This document shows positions 17,676 to 26,579 of a stretch of 64,000 nucleotides of DNA, one piece after another. The number at the start of each line of letters is the position of its first letter. Within the stretch, counting starts at the first letter, position 1. A model generated the notes under the pieces. That model saw nothing but the letters and a program-made list of their open reading frames with translations, was not told the origin of the DNA and did not search any database. The position numbers were made by a program, and so were the translations under genes. This stretch comes from Pseudoruegeria sp. SK021 (lineage in GTDB: Bacteria; Pseudomonadota; Alphaproteobacteria; Rhodobacterales; Rhodobacteraceae), in assembly GCF_002119405.1 (NCBI RefSeq), contig NZ_MTBG01000015.1:1-64000 (forward strand). Reading direction: 5' to 3'.

Positions 17676-19220
17676 TCACATCGTCGCCTCGATCAGGCGG
17701 GGGCCGGGGGTGGCCATTGCATCGGCGATGGCCCGGGAAAGTGCGCCCGCCTCGCTGACGCGGCAGCCCGCGACGCCGTGCCCCTCCGCCAGTTTCACCC
17801 AGTCCGGCGCTGGATCCTCAAGGCTCATCAACGGCAAGGTCGCATCGGTCGGGCTGCCCGCGCCGATCTTAGACATTTCGTTGGCCAGAATGCGGTAGCT
17901 GCGATTGGCAAGGATCACCACGGTGACGTTCAGCCGTGCCCGCGCCATCGACCACAAGGCTTGCAAGGTATAGGCTGCGGACCCGTCGCCGGTAACGCAT
18001 AGAACCGGCCGGTCGGGGCAAGCGATGGCCGCGCCGACCGCAACCGGCATCGAATAACCGATGGAGCCACCGCGATTGTTCAGCCAGTCGTGACGGGCAG
18101 CACCGGCGCATTCAGCAAACATATGCAAGCCGTTGGTGATCGATTCATCAACCACGATCGCACCTTCAGGAAGTGCGGAGGCCACGGCCCGCCCAAGGGT
18201 CTCTGCCGTGATGGCCGCGGTGGGATCGCCCGATGAAATGCCGGGATTGGCTGCCTCTACCGGCGTTGCGCCAAGGGCATCGGCGAGGGCTTGCAAGGCG
18301 GCTTCGATGTCTGCCAGCGGTGGCGCAAGGTCAATGATCGTCGCGTCTGTGGGCAGCAACAGGCTGGGGCGGTTGGGATAGGCGAAAAAGGCGACCGGGG
18401 TCTTTGCCCCCACCAGAACCGCATCGGCAAGGCCCGACAGCGCTTCGGTCGCGAAGTCGACATGGAACGGTTGCCGCCGAAGCGCCGGGATGTCGCCGCC
18501 ACGGGCCATGCGGGCCACGGTCGGTTCGGTAAATACCCGGCAGCCGGTGGCGGCCCCAATGGCGTGGGCCAGTCGGGCGATCTTTTCGGTGATATAGGGC
18601 GCGCCGATCATCAGCGCAGCGGCATCTCCCTTCTGCAAGGCCGCGGCGGCGCGGGGCAGGGCCGTTGGGTTCATTGGCCGTGCGGGCAGGGGCGCGTGCG
18701 GTTTCGCAGTGCGTTCGGTGTCTTGCCACGCTAGATCATTTGGCACGATCATGGTGGCGACCCGTTGGTCTGGTCCTGCAATTGCGGCCATGGTTGCGGC
18801 AGTGGCGTCGGCCATGGCGTCCACGCTGGTCGGAGTGACGACAAGGTCAGACACGGTTCGGGCCATGCCGGCGATATCTGCGGTCAGCGGCGCGTCGTGA
18901 TCCAGATGATAGGTCGCATGCTCGCCCACGATATTGACCAACGGACTGGCTGCTTTGCGCGCGTTGTGCAGGTTGGCCATGCCGTTCGCAAGGCCCGGAC
19001 CAAGATGTAGCAGCACCGCTGCCGGACGTTCTGCCATCCGCGCAAACCCGTCTGCGGCCCCGGTGGCGACCCCTTCAAACAAACACAGATGCAAGGCGAT
19101 GCGGGATTCGCGGCCAAGGGCGGATAGCAGGTGCATTTCGGTCGTGCCGGGATTTGCAAAACACGTGTCCACGCCCTGATCGGCAAGGGTCCGCGCAAGG
19201 ATGTCGGCGCCAGTTGTCAT
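17676..19220 (-). CDS. Thiamine-diphosphate enzyme, acetolactate synthase large subunit-like
   Basis: This protein of about 514 residues has the three-domain TPP enzyme layout. The N-terminal Pyr domain carries the catalytic glutamate Glu28 in ANPGTTEMHLL, and the C-terminal PP domain has the ThDP/Mg motif GDGSAAYTLQALWSMARARL followed by the NRSY loop. It is shorter than typical IlvB/IlvG, has no neighbouring regulatory subunit and lies behind gabTD and their regulator on the same strand. A biosynthetic acetolactate role is therefore doubtful; a decarboxylase or carboligase acting on a 2-oxoacid is possible. The frame extends to 19301, but MTTGADILAR at 19220 is the usual family start. Confidence 0.78.
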   Translation of the reverse strand: MTTGADILARTLADQGVDTCFANPGTTEMHLLSALGRESRIALHLCLFEGVATGAADGFARMAERPAAVLLHLGPGLANGMANLHNARKAASPLVNIVGEHATYHLDHDAPLTADIAGMARTVSDLVVTPTSVDAMADATAATMAAIAGPDQRVATMIVPNDLAWQDTERTAKPHAPLPARPMNPTALPRAAAALQKGDAAALMIGAPYITEKIARLAHAIGAATGCRVFTEPTVARMARGGDIPALRRQPFHVDFATEALSGLADAVLVGAKTPVAFFAYPNRPSLLLPTDATIIDLAPPLADIEAALQALADALGATPVEAANPGISSGDPTAAITAETLGRAVASALPEGAIVVDESITNGLHMFAECAGAARHDWLNNRGGSIGYSMPVAVGAAIACPDRPVLCVTGDGSAAYTLQALWSMARARLNVTVVILANRSYRILANEMSKIGAGSPTDATLPLMSLEDPAPDWVKLAEGHGVAGCRVSEAGALSRAIADAMATPGPRLIEATM

Positions 19221-19586
19221 GTGGGTCTCCGCGAAAGTTGGGCTGTGTGGGGAGGGGGAGCGTTGTGACGCGACCATTGCCGCGTCCGGGACGCCTGTCA
19301 ATAATTTTGAGCAAGATTTTTGAATGGTGATGAGGATGGCCGATAAATTGGCAATGATTCGGGGATTTTCTTTTGATGTAAGCTTAATTCTGCCAAACTG
19401 CGCTCAATTATTCATCCAAATCTTCTAGGCTGCGCGCCTTCTTTGCCGGAATAACAAGCCGATAGCGTCGGCAACGTTCGGGTCGGCAAATTAAGTTTGA
19501 CAGATTGCGGACACTTGCTCCAGTATATTCATTATAGATACGACGTATTTATTTAGAATACATGCGGTAACGAGGGGTTCGCAAGC
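19221..19586. promoter_or_regulatory. Divergent promoter region TPP enzyme / iclR
   Basis: This is a 366-base, relatively A/T-rich spacer between two divergent genes with no coding potential. Near the iclR side it contains GTATT-N7-AATAC (19545-19561) and overlapping A/T-rich dyads, a plausible but unproven regulator site. No other structure stands out. Confidence 0.4.
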
Positions 19587-20375
19587 GTGGCAGAGCAATC
19601 AGGCGGAAATCGGAAGGATGCATCCTCTGGTCAGGGGCGTGAGCCGGCAGGTGTGCGGCCGCTGTCAACGGTTTTGAAGACGCTTGAGATCATCGACTTC
19701 TTTTCGCGTCAGGGCGCACCGGTCAGGTTGGGCGCAGTGTCCAGCGATTTGGGATTGTCCCGCGCTACGGCCTATCAGCGTCTGTTTACATTGGTCGAAG
19801 CGGGATGGCTGGATCAGGACGCCACCGGTGCTTATCGGTTGACGATGTTTGCGACCCGTCTCGCGGCGGCGGCGCTTGAGCAGACCGATTTGGGAACGCG
19901 GGTTGAACCGGTGCTCAGCCGACTTGCCGACCGGATCAAAGAAACGGTGTCTCTTGCGGTGATTGATCGCGGACTGCCCTGCATCGTGGCGCGGGTCGAA
20001 ACGAACACTTTGCTGCGGGCCGTTCAGCAGATCGGGACCATGTTGTCGTTGGATGGGTCTGCATCGGGGCGGGTGCTATGCGCCTTTGCCGAGGGTCACA
20101 TTCTGGACCGTCTGCGCACGGGTGAGCATCCGCTGCCTACCGAAGAGATCATGCAAAAGGTCCGCGCCGACGGCTATGCGATTTCGTCCGGCTATACGCA
20201 GTCCGGAGTGATCGGGATGGCCGTGCCGGTTTTCGACGCGCGCCAGAAAGTCATCGCGACAGTGTCGTTGGTTCAGCCGGAGGGGCGGTTTGACCTTGCC
20301 GCGATCCTCGAGCCGATGCTGGAGGCCGCCGCAGAAATTTCAGGATTGCTACAAGGGATACAGGACAGATCATGA
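19587..20375 (+). CDS. IclR-family transcriptional regulator
   Basis: The protein has 262 residues. The winged helix-turn-helix is at about residues 25-85 (VLKTLEIIDFFSRQGAPVRL, then LSRATAYQRLFTLVEAGWL), and the IclR effector domain covers about 95-255 (LADRIKETVSLAVIDRG, GSASGRVLCAFAEG, YTQSGVIGMAVPVFD). The initiation codon is GTG at 19587, with GAGGGG a few bases upstream. Its stop overlaps the start of the next gene (20372), so it is the first gene of the transport operon it probably controls. The ligand is unknown. Confidence 0.88.
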   Translation: MAEQSGGNRKDASSGQGREPAGVRPLSTVLKTLEIIDFFSRQGAPVRLGAVSSDLGLSRATAYQRLFTLVEAGWLDQDATGAYRLTMFATRLAAAALEQTDLGTRVEPVLSRLADRIKETVSLAVIDRGLPCIVARVETNTLLRAVQQIGTMLSLDGSASGRVLCAFAEGHILDRLRTGEHPLPTEEIMQKVRADGYAISSGYTQSGVIGMAVPVFDARQKVIATVSLVQPEGRFDLAAILEPMLEAAAEISGLLQGIQDRS

Positions 20376-22105
20376 GCACTGCGCTCCACCAATACGATGG
20401 CGACGGGCGACCGACCTTGCGAAACTGGCGCGAAGTCATGCGACCGAACCGGCTGGCAGCTATGCAACCGAGCCGCCTGAGCGGCACCTGGAGCATGATG
20501 AACCGAATGATCGCAGAGCGCTGGGATATCCGGCTGGACCGGATGGATGTGGATGCCGATGCAAAGGGCACCATCGTCTATTCGATCCGGACCGGTGCCG
20601 GGCCGGATGCCCGCGAGTTTAGCTTCATCGCCTTTTCCTCGCCCCCCAGCCTGAAGGCCCGCACGGGCCGGATCATTGGTCGGTCGTGGGACATGATGGG
20701 CACGCTGAACGAAGGGCCGGCGACCGAGGCAGATATCGAATCCGCCCGCAGCCAGATCCCGCTGCTGTACCGTGGCCGTGCGACCCCGAATGCGCTGGTC
20801 TGGTGCCGCTCGAACCGATCGATGCGGGTCTTTAATGCGACGCTTGAGGCGCTGTCCGAAGGCCGTCAGCCCAAGATCGCGGATCTGAATTCCGTGTGCT
20901 ACCTGATGCGGAATACCGGGCTTGATGGCAACGGCACCTTTGGCACCCGGTCGTTCCCCTCGCTGGGGGCAGAGCATCCGTTGGGCGGCGTGCTACAGGC
21001 GCAAATCTTGAATGCCTATCTGATGCGCGAATTGTCCTGCGATCTGGTCGAGCATCTGGCAACGCTTCAGTCCGATCGCGCCGTGCCCCTGGACCCGGCG
21101 ATCCGGCGTTATTTAGGGGTTGGCAACGGCTCGGCGCTGGGACTGATCTTTTTCGTGCAAAAGCATCCCCGGCTGCTGGCTTCGTGGATCGGCGCGCGCG
21201 AGGCAACCGTGGCTGCGGCGTTGGCACTGGAACTGGGCAAAGGCGACGCGCGGATTGAGGCTTTGCGGGATCTGTTGGCGCAAGCGGTGCAGTTCCGCCG
21301 CCAAGACCGGATGATGTATGAAACCTTCGCCGCCTCGTCGCAGGTGGCCGATGAGTTGGACAGTCTGTTGCCTCGGCTTGCGGCGCTGTCGGCGACCGGT
21401 TTGCTAGACGGGGCGCAAGTGCGCTATCCGCTGGACCAACTGGCCCTGTCAGTGCAGGCCGATATGACGCCGGAAAGCTATGAGACATTCCTGTCGATGA
21501 TCATGGAACTGGTGCCAGAGACGGCGGATGCCGCGATCCGCCGCGTGGCGGGCGCGGATGAATTGGCCGTCGATCCCCTTGCGACAGTGGCCGAGCTGCG
21601 CGCGCAGCTGTCCGACACTTACGACTGGGCCCTGTCGATGGACATGCAAGCCCCCGGGGCACAGGATTATGTCTGGTACAAATCCGAAACGGCAGAAGAG
21701 CCGCGCCGAGGCTTGCGCGCCGAGGTGCCTGAGGCCCGCGATCTTGGCTTGGATTTGCCAACTGCGGTTCAAGCCCTGATGCGGGACCTGACCGGCGCGC
21801 CCCAAGATCAGTCCGTCGCACGCTTTTTGCTGGCCTTCCCGGCGTATCGGTTGCTGGTCGCGCGGGTCCAAAGCCTTCGGGACGACCCGTTCCACACGCC
21901 GATGGCCAACATCAATGCGGCCGATTTCGTGCCGATCGACCTTGTGCGTCTGATGAATGTGGCCTTCCACGGCATCGACAAGACGCGCGACTATCTACAG
22001 CGCAATCTGCGCGGTGTTCTGTTTCAGGGGGCGCCGACGCGCGATGACCTGCGTGCGGGCATCGGGGCGCGCTGGTTTTACCCCGGAGAGCCCGCCAATG
22101 ACTGA
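20372..22105 (+). CDS. Conserved-looking protein of unknown function (577 aa)
   Basis: I do not recognise a domain. The protein is mainly helical in character, soluble, without signal peptide, membrane segments or clear nucleotide- or metal-binding motifs. It begins MSTALHQYDGDGRPTLRNWR and contains basic segments in the first 120 residues. The start overlaps the iclR stop by four bases, and its end overlaps the next unknown gene by eight bases. Such coupling to an M19 dipeptidase-like gene, an ABC importer and a RidA homologue suggests a catabolic or substrate-processing role, perhaps with the 240-residue protein as partner. Codon use looks like that of the neighbours, so this is a genuine gene. 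Confidence 0.75.
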   Translation: MSTALHQYDGDGRPTLRNWREVMRPNRLAAMQPSRLSGTWSMMNRMIAERWDIRLDRMDVDADAKGTIVYSIRTGAGPDAREFSFIAFSSPPSLKARTGRIIGRSWDMMGTLNEGPATEADIESARSQIPLLYRGRATPNALVWCRSNRSMRVFNATLEALSEGRQPKIADLNSVCYLMRNTGLDGNGTFGTRSFPSLGAEHPLGGVLQAQILNAYLMRELSCDLVEHLATLQSDRAVPLDPAIRRYLGVGNGSALGLIFFVQKHPRLLASWIGAREATVAAALALELGKGDARIEALRDLLAQAVQFRRQDRMMYETFAASSQVADELDSLLPRLAALSATGLLDGAQVRYPLDQLALSVQADMTPESYETFLSMIMELVPETADAAIRRVAGADELAVDPLATVAELRAQLSDTYDWALSMDMQAPGAQDYVWYKSETAEEPRRGLRAEVPEARDLGLDLPTAVQALMRDLTGAPQDQSVARFLLAFPAYRLLVARVQSLRDDPFHTPMANINAADFVPIDLVRLMNVAFHGIDKTRDYLQRNLRGVLFQGAPTRDDLRAGIGARWFYPGEPAND

Positions 22106-22820
22106 GCACCCCTTGCGCGTGATGCCGCGCGAAATGCGGATGATGTCCGAACGCATCCTGTCGCTGACCAGCTTGCCCAAAGGTTTCGCGATGACGGTTG
22201 GCGATGTGGTGATGTATTCCGAAGCTATGGGCTTTGGCGGGTTCGCGCAGCTTTTGGCCGCGTTTGACACGATCAAGTCCGCCGACCCGACCCAGCTGAC
22301 CCTGACCCAGACCGATGCAGGCGGCCTGCATCTGGACGGCGGCGGGGAACACGCGTGGTTTGTCGTGCCATCGTTGCTCGATCTGCTGGGCGAGGGGCTG
22401 GCCACAGCCGAAACCACCTGCATCGAGGTCGGCAACCTGCGCCACCCGCAGGAACTGGGCATTGCGATCGGGTTGGGCCGTCGCGCCGGCCTCGATCTTG
22501 AGATTGAGGGACCGCGCGTCACGGCCCGGCGCGGGCCTGTCGCCGATCCGGTTCTGTCCCGTGTCATGGCCGAAGGCTGCCCGATTGCCGCTGATCTGTG
22601 GTGGCAGGTTTGGGCCTTGGCGCAGACGGCGTTGACCCCAGACAGTGTGGTCTCGCGCCGCCATGCCGGGGTGAACATCGTCACTGAGGATGGGCAGGTC
22701 ATTGGCCGCACCGACAATGATGACGATACCGACACCAGTTTCATCGCCGGGTCGGACGTGCCGGACAGATCGGCAGACACAGCACAGAGCTTGAAAACGA
22801 CGAAGGAACTCAGTCAATGA
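22098..22820 (+). CDS. Protein of unknown function (240 aa), possibly DUF3726-like
   Basis: The middle of the protein reads LPKGFAMTVGDVVMYSEAMG followed by FGGFAQLL. This loosely resembles the short alphaproteobacterial DUF3726-type proteins, but I cannot establish membership. The C-terminal 40 residues are acidic and Ser/Thr-rich, probably disordered. There is no signal peptide or membrane segment. ATG at 22098 lies within the end of the preceding gene (8-base overlap), and the stop overlaps the dipeptidase start (22817). Obligate co-translation with both neighbours suggests that the three proteins act together. Confidence 0.72.
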   Translation: MTEHPLRVMPREMRMMSERILSLTSLPKGFAMTVGDVVMYSEAMGFGGFAQLLAAFDTIKSADPTQLTLTQTDAGGLHLDGGGEHAWFVVPSLLDLLGEGLATAETTCIEVGNLRHPQELGIAIGLGRRAGLDLEIEGPRVTARRGPVADPVLSRVMAEGCPIAADLWWQVWALAQTALTPDSVVSRRHAGVNIVTEDGQVIGRTDNDDDTDTSFIAGSDVPDRSADTAQSLKTTKELSQ

Positions 22821-23794
22821 TGATCGACGGACTGCAATGCGGGCATTTTGACCGGGACTCTTTCATCAAGCTGAAGTCCGCAGGCGTGCACGGTGTCGTG
22901 GTGACCTGCGGCTTCTGGGAAGGCGCATTGGAAAGCCTCGACAGCCTTGGCCAGTGGCGCGATCTGATCCGCGGCAATAACGATGTGGCCGCGTTTGCCT
23001 ATACGCCCGAAGACATCACCACCGCAGCAGAGGCCGGCAAGGTCGCTGCGATCTTGGGCTATCAAAACGCCAACCTCTTTGAGGGGCGGATCCGGCTGGT
23101 TGAAATGTTTGCCGAGCTGGGTGTCCGGGTGGTGCAACTGACCTATAACAACCAGAATGACCTGGCCGGAAGCTGCTATGAGGCCGAAGATTGCGGGCTG
23201 GCGCGCTATGGCCGTCAGGTCATCGCCGAGATGAACCGGCACGGCATCCTGATCGATTGCAGCCACGTGGGCGACCGGTCAACCCTCGACGCGATTGAGG
23301 CCAGCGACAAGCCGATTGCCGTCACCCATGCCAATGCCGCGAGCCTGTTTCCACATCAGCGCAACAAATCCGACAAGGTGTTACATGCCTTGCGTGCTTC
23401 GGGCGGGGTCATCGGTTGCGCCGCCTATCGCAACATCACCGGCGACTATTACTCTGGCCCGATTGCGCAGTGGTGTGAGATGATCGCGCGCACGGTCGAG
23501 ATCGCGGGCATCGACAGCGTCGCGATTGGAACGGATCGCAGCCATAACTTTACCAAGCCCGATTACGACTGGATGCGGATGGGGCGGTGGACCCGCGAAG
23601 TCGATTACGGCGCGGCGTCGGCGGCCCGTCCGGGCAAGGCCCCGCCGCCTGATTGGTTCCAGACCCTCGAAGACATGCAGATCATTCCAGACGGCCTTCG
23701 CGATGTGGGGTTCTCGGCCGATGACGTCGCCAAGATCACCCACGGAAACTGGTTGCGCCTCTATGGCCAGACTTTTCGCAAGTCCAACACCTAA
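22817..23794 (+). CDS. Membrane dipeptidase-like protein (peptidase M19 family)
   Basis: This 325-residue TIM-barrel amidohydrolase matches the renal dipeptidase family in GVRVVQLTYNNQNDLAGSCY, EMNRHGILIDCSHVGDRSTL and PIAVTHANAASLF; the last two carry conserved zinc-ligand histidines. Two usual features look altered. The bridging glutamate after the 'LG' strand appears as Gln (LGYQNANLFEG), and the N-terminal HxD lies in an unusual frame (GLQCGHFDRD rather than DGHND). A distinct subfamily with a modified metal site is likely. The substrate may be a dipeptide or a D-amino-acid amide imported by the downstream transporter. There is no signal peptide, so it is cytoplasmic. Confidence 0.8.
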   Translation: MMIDGLQCGHFDRDSFIKLKSAGVHGVVVTCGFWEGALESLDSLGQWRDLIRGNNDVAAFAYTPEDITTAAEAGKVAAILGYQNANLFEGRIRLVEMFAELGVRVVQLTYNNQNDLAGSCYEAEDCGLARYGRQVIAEMNRHGILIDCSHVGDRSTLDAIEASDKPIAVTHANAASLFPHQRNKSDKVLHALRASGGVIGCAAYRNITGDYYSGPIAQWCEMIARTVEIAGIDSVAIGTDRSHNFTKPDYDWMRMGRWTREVDYGAASAARPGKAPPPDWFQTLEDMQIIPDGLRDVGFSADDVAKITHGNWLRLYGQTFRKSNT

Positions 23795-23808
23795 AGGGAT
23801 TCAAAGCA

Positions 23809-24858
23809 ATGAAAACACCGATATCCACAACCAGCTTGATGATGCCGCGGCGCAGTTTCCTGATGGGCTCGGCCGCGGTCGCCGGGACTACCCTTGCCGC
23901 GCCAAGCATCGGACGGGCGCAAACCCAAGAGCTGTATATTAATTCGTGGGGCGGCGCGTGGCTGGAGGCTGCAACCGAGAACCTGTTTGACCCGTTCACC
24001 AAGGACACCGGCATCGCGATCAAAACCGTGTCGCCGGTGTCCTTTGCCAAGCTGGCGGCGCAAGTGCGCAGCGGTGTGTATGAATTTGACGTCACCACAT
24101 TGGGCGGCGGCGATATCATCCGTGCCAATCAGGCCGGATTGCTGGAAGACCTTGCCCCGACCTATGAGGGCGGCGTCTACGAAAATGGCATGGGCAGCCA
24201 CGCCTTCGCGACGGTTCTGGCATGGCGGACCGACGCCTATCCGGATGCGGGTCCGCAAAGCTGGGCCGATTTCTGGGATGTGGAGCGGTTCCCGGGAAAC
24301 CGGTCGCTGCAACGCTATCCCGCGCGGATCATCCCGCTGGCCTTGCTGGCTGATGGCGTGGCCGTTGAAGACCTTTATCCGCTTGATTTCGAGCGGGCCT
24401 TTGCCAAGCTTGACCAGATCAAGGATCACATCACGGTCTGGTGGACCGCGGACGCCCAATCCGAACAACTGCTGCGTGACGGCGAAGTTGACATGATTGG
24501 TATCTGGCACGGCAGCTATTTCCGGGCCGAGGATTCCGGGGCTCCGGTGGCGATGACGTGGAACCAAGCCGAGATTGAACGGTCCTATTGGGTGGTGGCC
24601 AAAGACACGCCGAACATGGAGGCCGCGAAGTTGTTTGTCGATTTCGCAACCTCAGCCGCGCCGCTGGCCGGGTTTGTCGAGCAGGCGAATTATGGGGCGT
24701 TGAACCCCGCTGCGACGGCGCTGGTGCCGGATACGGCGCAGTCCCGGATGCCGACATCAACGGCAAACTATCCGTTGGCCTTTGAGCAGGACATGGCGAA
24801 TTGGGGCGCCGATCCCGAAGAGGTGTCCATGCGCTTTGAAGAATGGCTGTCTTACTAG
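23809..24858 (+). CDS. ABC transporter substrate-binding protein (spermidine/putrescine type, Tat-exported)
   Basis: This 349-residue protein has a twin-arginine signal (PRRSFLM with Arg14-Arg15, hydrophobic stretch to about residue 35, GRA-Q cleavage) and a PotD-like family 1 fold beginning ELYINSWGGAWLEAATENLF. It would bind a small cationic or opine-like compound in the periplasm. It lies 14 bases after the dipeptidase gene. An inverted repeat (24859-24894) follows its stop, before the permease gene. Confidence 0.86.
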   Translation: MKTPISTTSLMMPRRSFLMGSAAVAGTTLAAPSIGRAQTQELYINSWGGAWLEAATENLFDPFTKDTGIAIKTVSPVSFAKLAAQVRSGVYEFDVTTLGGGDIIRANQAGLLEDLAPTYEGGVYENGMGSHAFATVLAWRTDAYPDAGPQSWADFWDVERFPGNRSLQRYPARIIPLALLADGVAVEDLYPLDFERAFAKLDQIKDHITVWWTADAQSEQLLRDGEVDMIGIWHGSYFRAEDSGAPVAMTWNQAEIERSYWVVAKDTPNMEAAKLFVDFATSAAPLAGFVEQANYGALNPAATALVPDTAQSRMPTSTANYPLAFEQDMANWGADPEEVSMRFEEWLSY

Positions 24859-24894
24859 GGCCAGCCGCCGCCTTCCATTCCCCGCCACCTGGCC
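24859..24894 (+). other. Intercistronic hairpin after binding-protein gene
   Basis: GGCCAG (24859-24864) and CTGGCC (24889-24894) can pair across a C-rich loop right at the stop of the binding-protein gene. In ABC operons such stems often stabilise the 3' end of the binding-protein message or reduce read-through. The stem is short, so the effect is uncertain. Confidence 0.35.
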
Positions 24895-24915
24895 ACGTTA
24901 CCCTGAAAGTTTGTC

Positions 24916-25764
24916 ATGTCAGCTACGCCGGCGTCCATCAGAGATCGGCAGAACCTTACACCTTGGCTTCTGCTGCTTCCTCTTGCTGCCTATCTATTGA
25001 TCTTCTTTTTCGTGCCCCTCGCCCAGGTGGGGATCATGAGTGTGACCGAGCCCAATCCCGGGCTCGGCAATTACGAAAAGCTGGTGACCTCGCCGCTCTA
25101 TCGCAAGGTCTTTATCAACACTTTCATGACCGCGTTGCTGGTAACGGTCTGTTGTCTGTTGGTGGGGTATCCCCTTGCCTATCTGATGGCCCATACGACC
25201 AAGCGGCGGGCGATGCTGATCTTGATGTTGATCACCATGAGTTTCTGGACCTCGTTTCTGGTGCGGACCTATTCGTGGATGGTGTTGCTGGGGCGAAATG
25301 GCCCGGTGTCTTGGCTGTTTCTGCAAATGGGCTGGGATGAGCCGCCGCAAATGCTGTTCACGCGCTTTGCCTCGACCTTGGCCATGGTGCATATTCTGGC
25401 CCCCTATATGATCATGAACATCTATTCGGTCATGCAAAAGATCGACCCCAGCCTGATCCGGTCGGCTGAAAGTATGGGCGCGCGTGGGCCGTCGCTGTTC
25501 CGGCATGTCTATTTGCCGCTGACAGCCCCGGGCATCGCCAATGGCTCGATCTTGGTGTTTGTTATCTGTCTTGGGTTCTACGTCACGCCAGTCTTGTTGG
25601 GATCGCCCCGCGAACAGATGGCCGCCGGACTGATCGGGCGTCAGATCGAAGAGTTCCTCGCCTTTGGTCCCGGTTCAGCCATGGCGATCGCGCTGCTGGT
25701 GTTCACGCTGATCATCCTTGCGATTTATCACCGCCGTTTCGGCCTCGACAAACTTTACGGATGA
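24916..25764 (+). CDS. ABC transporter permease, PotB type
   Basis: This 282-residue inner-membrane protein has six hydrophobic segments and the permease loop SAESMGARGPSLFRHVYLPL (EAA-type motif) at about residues 181-205. It is the first of two permeases of a polyamine/opine-type importer. A cluster of charged residues precedes the first membrane segment at about residue 15. It is followed by the second permease after seven bases. Confidence 0.88.
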   Translation: MSATPASIRDRQNLTPWLLLLPLAAYLLIFFFVPLAQVGIMSVTEPNPGLGNYEKLVTSPLYRKVFINTFMTALLVTVCCLLVGYPLAYLMAHTTKRRAMLILMLITMSFWTSFLVRTYSWMVLLGRNGPVSWLFLQMGWDEPPQMLFTRFASTLAMVHILAPYMIMNIYSVMQKIDPSLIRSAESMGARGPSLFRHVYLPLTAPGIANGSILVFVICLGFYVTPVLLGSPREQMAAGLIGRQIEEFLAFGPGSAMAIALLVFTLIILAIYHRRFGLDKLYG

Positions 25765-25771
25765 GGGCGCT

Positions 25772-26578
25772 ATGAACCGAACCATGAAAATCATCGGGTT
25801 TCTGGTGGTGCTATTCATTGCGGCACCGCTGGTCATCGTCGTCCCGATGTCGCTGTCGACCTCGGCGTCGCTGCAGTTTCCACCGCCGGGCTATTGGCTG
25901 GGATATTACCAGCAGTATTTTCAAGATGCGAATTGGCTGCGACCGACTTGGAACAGTTTGGTCATCGCAACGGTCAACACCATCCTGACCATGCTGCTGG
26001 TGGTCCCGGCGACCTTCGCGCTGGTGCGCCACAAATTCTGGGGCAAAGGGCTGGCCAATGTTATGATGATGATGCCCATGGCGGTGCCGCACATCGTGAT
26101 GGCGATTGGGTATTACAATTACTTCGGACAGCTTGGGATCGTGTTCTCCAAGACCGGCGTAATCTTGGCCCATACCTGCTTGTCGGTGCCGATCACCTTT
26201 CTTGTGCTGTCGGCCAATCTGAAAGGCTTTGATCAGACGCTCGAACGGGCGGCGCGGTCGCTCGGCGCAACACCGGCGCAGACCTTTATCCATGTGACAT
26301 TGCCGATCCTGCGGCCGGGATTGTTGATCTCGTCGCTGTTTGCCTTCATCCAGTCGTTCGATGAAACCGTCGTGGCGATCTTCATCTCTGGGCGGGATGC
26401 CGAAACGCTGCCCCGAAAGATGTTCGACTCCATTCGGCAGGAGGCTGATCCGGTCATTGCCGTGATCTCGACCCTGCTCTTCGTGGTTGTGCTCTTCGCC
26501 CTTGTTGCCCCGCTTTTGATGCGCGGGATCAAGCGACTGAGCGGCCGTGCGACCCCATCCACCCCCTCTCGGAGCTGA
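25772..26578 (+). CDS. ABC transporter permease, PotC type
   Basis: This 268-residue inner-membrane protein has six hydrophobic segments and the EAA-type loop ERAARSLGATPAQTFIHVTL. The start ATG at 25772 (MNRTMKIIGF) is preferred over an earlier in-frame Met at 25718 because it follows the preceding stop at normal operon spacing and gives the family-typical N-terminus. It forms the membrane channel together with the PotB-type permease. Confidence 0.88.
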   Translation: MNRTMKIIGFLVVLFIAAPLVIVVPMSLSTSASLQFPPPGYWLGYYQQYFQDANWLRPTWNSLVIATVNTILTMLLVVPATFALVRHKFWGKGLANVMMMMPMAVPHIVMAIGYYNYFGQLGIVFSKTGVILAHTCLSVPITFLVLSANLKGFDQTLERAARSLGATPAQTFIHVTLPILRPGLLISSLFAFIQSFDETVVAIFISGRDAETLPRKMFDSIRQEADPVIAVISTLLFVVVLFALVAPLLMRGIKRLSGRATPSTPSRS

Positions 26579-26579
26579 C

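Noticed and set aside
17676-19220. Biosynthetic acetolactate synthase (ilvB)
   Set aside because: No small subunit gene or ilvC follows, the protein is shorter, and the context is amino acid catabolism.
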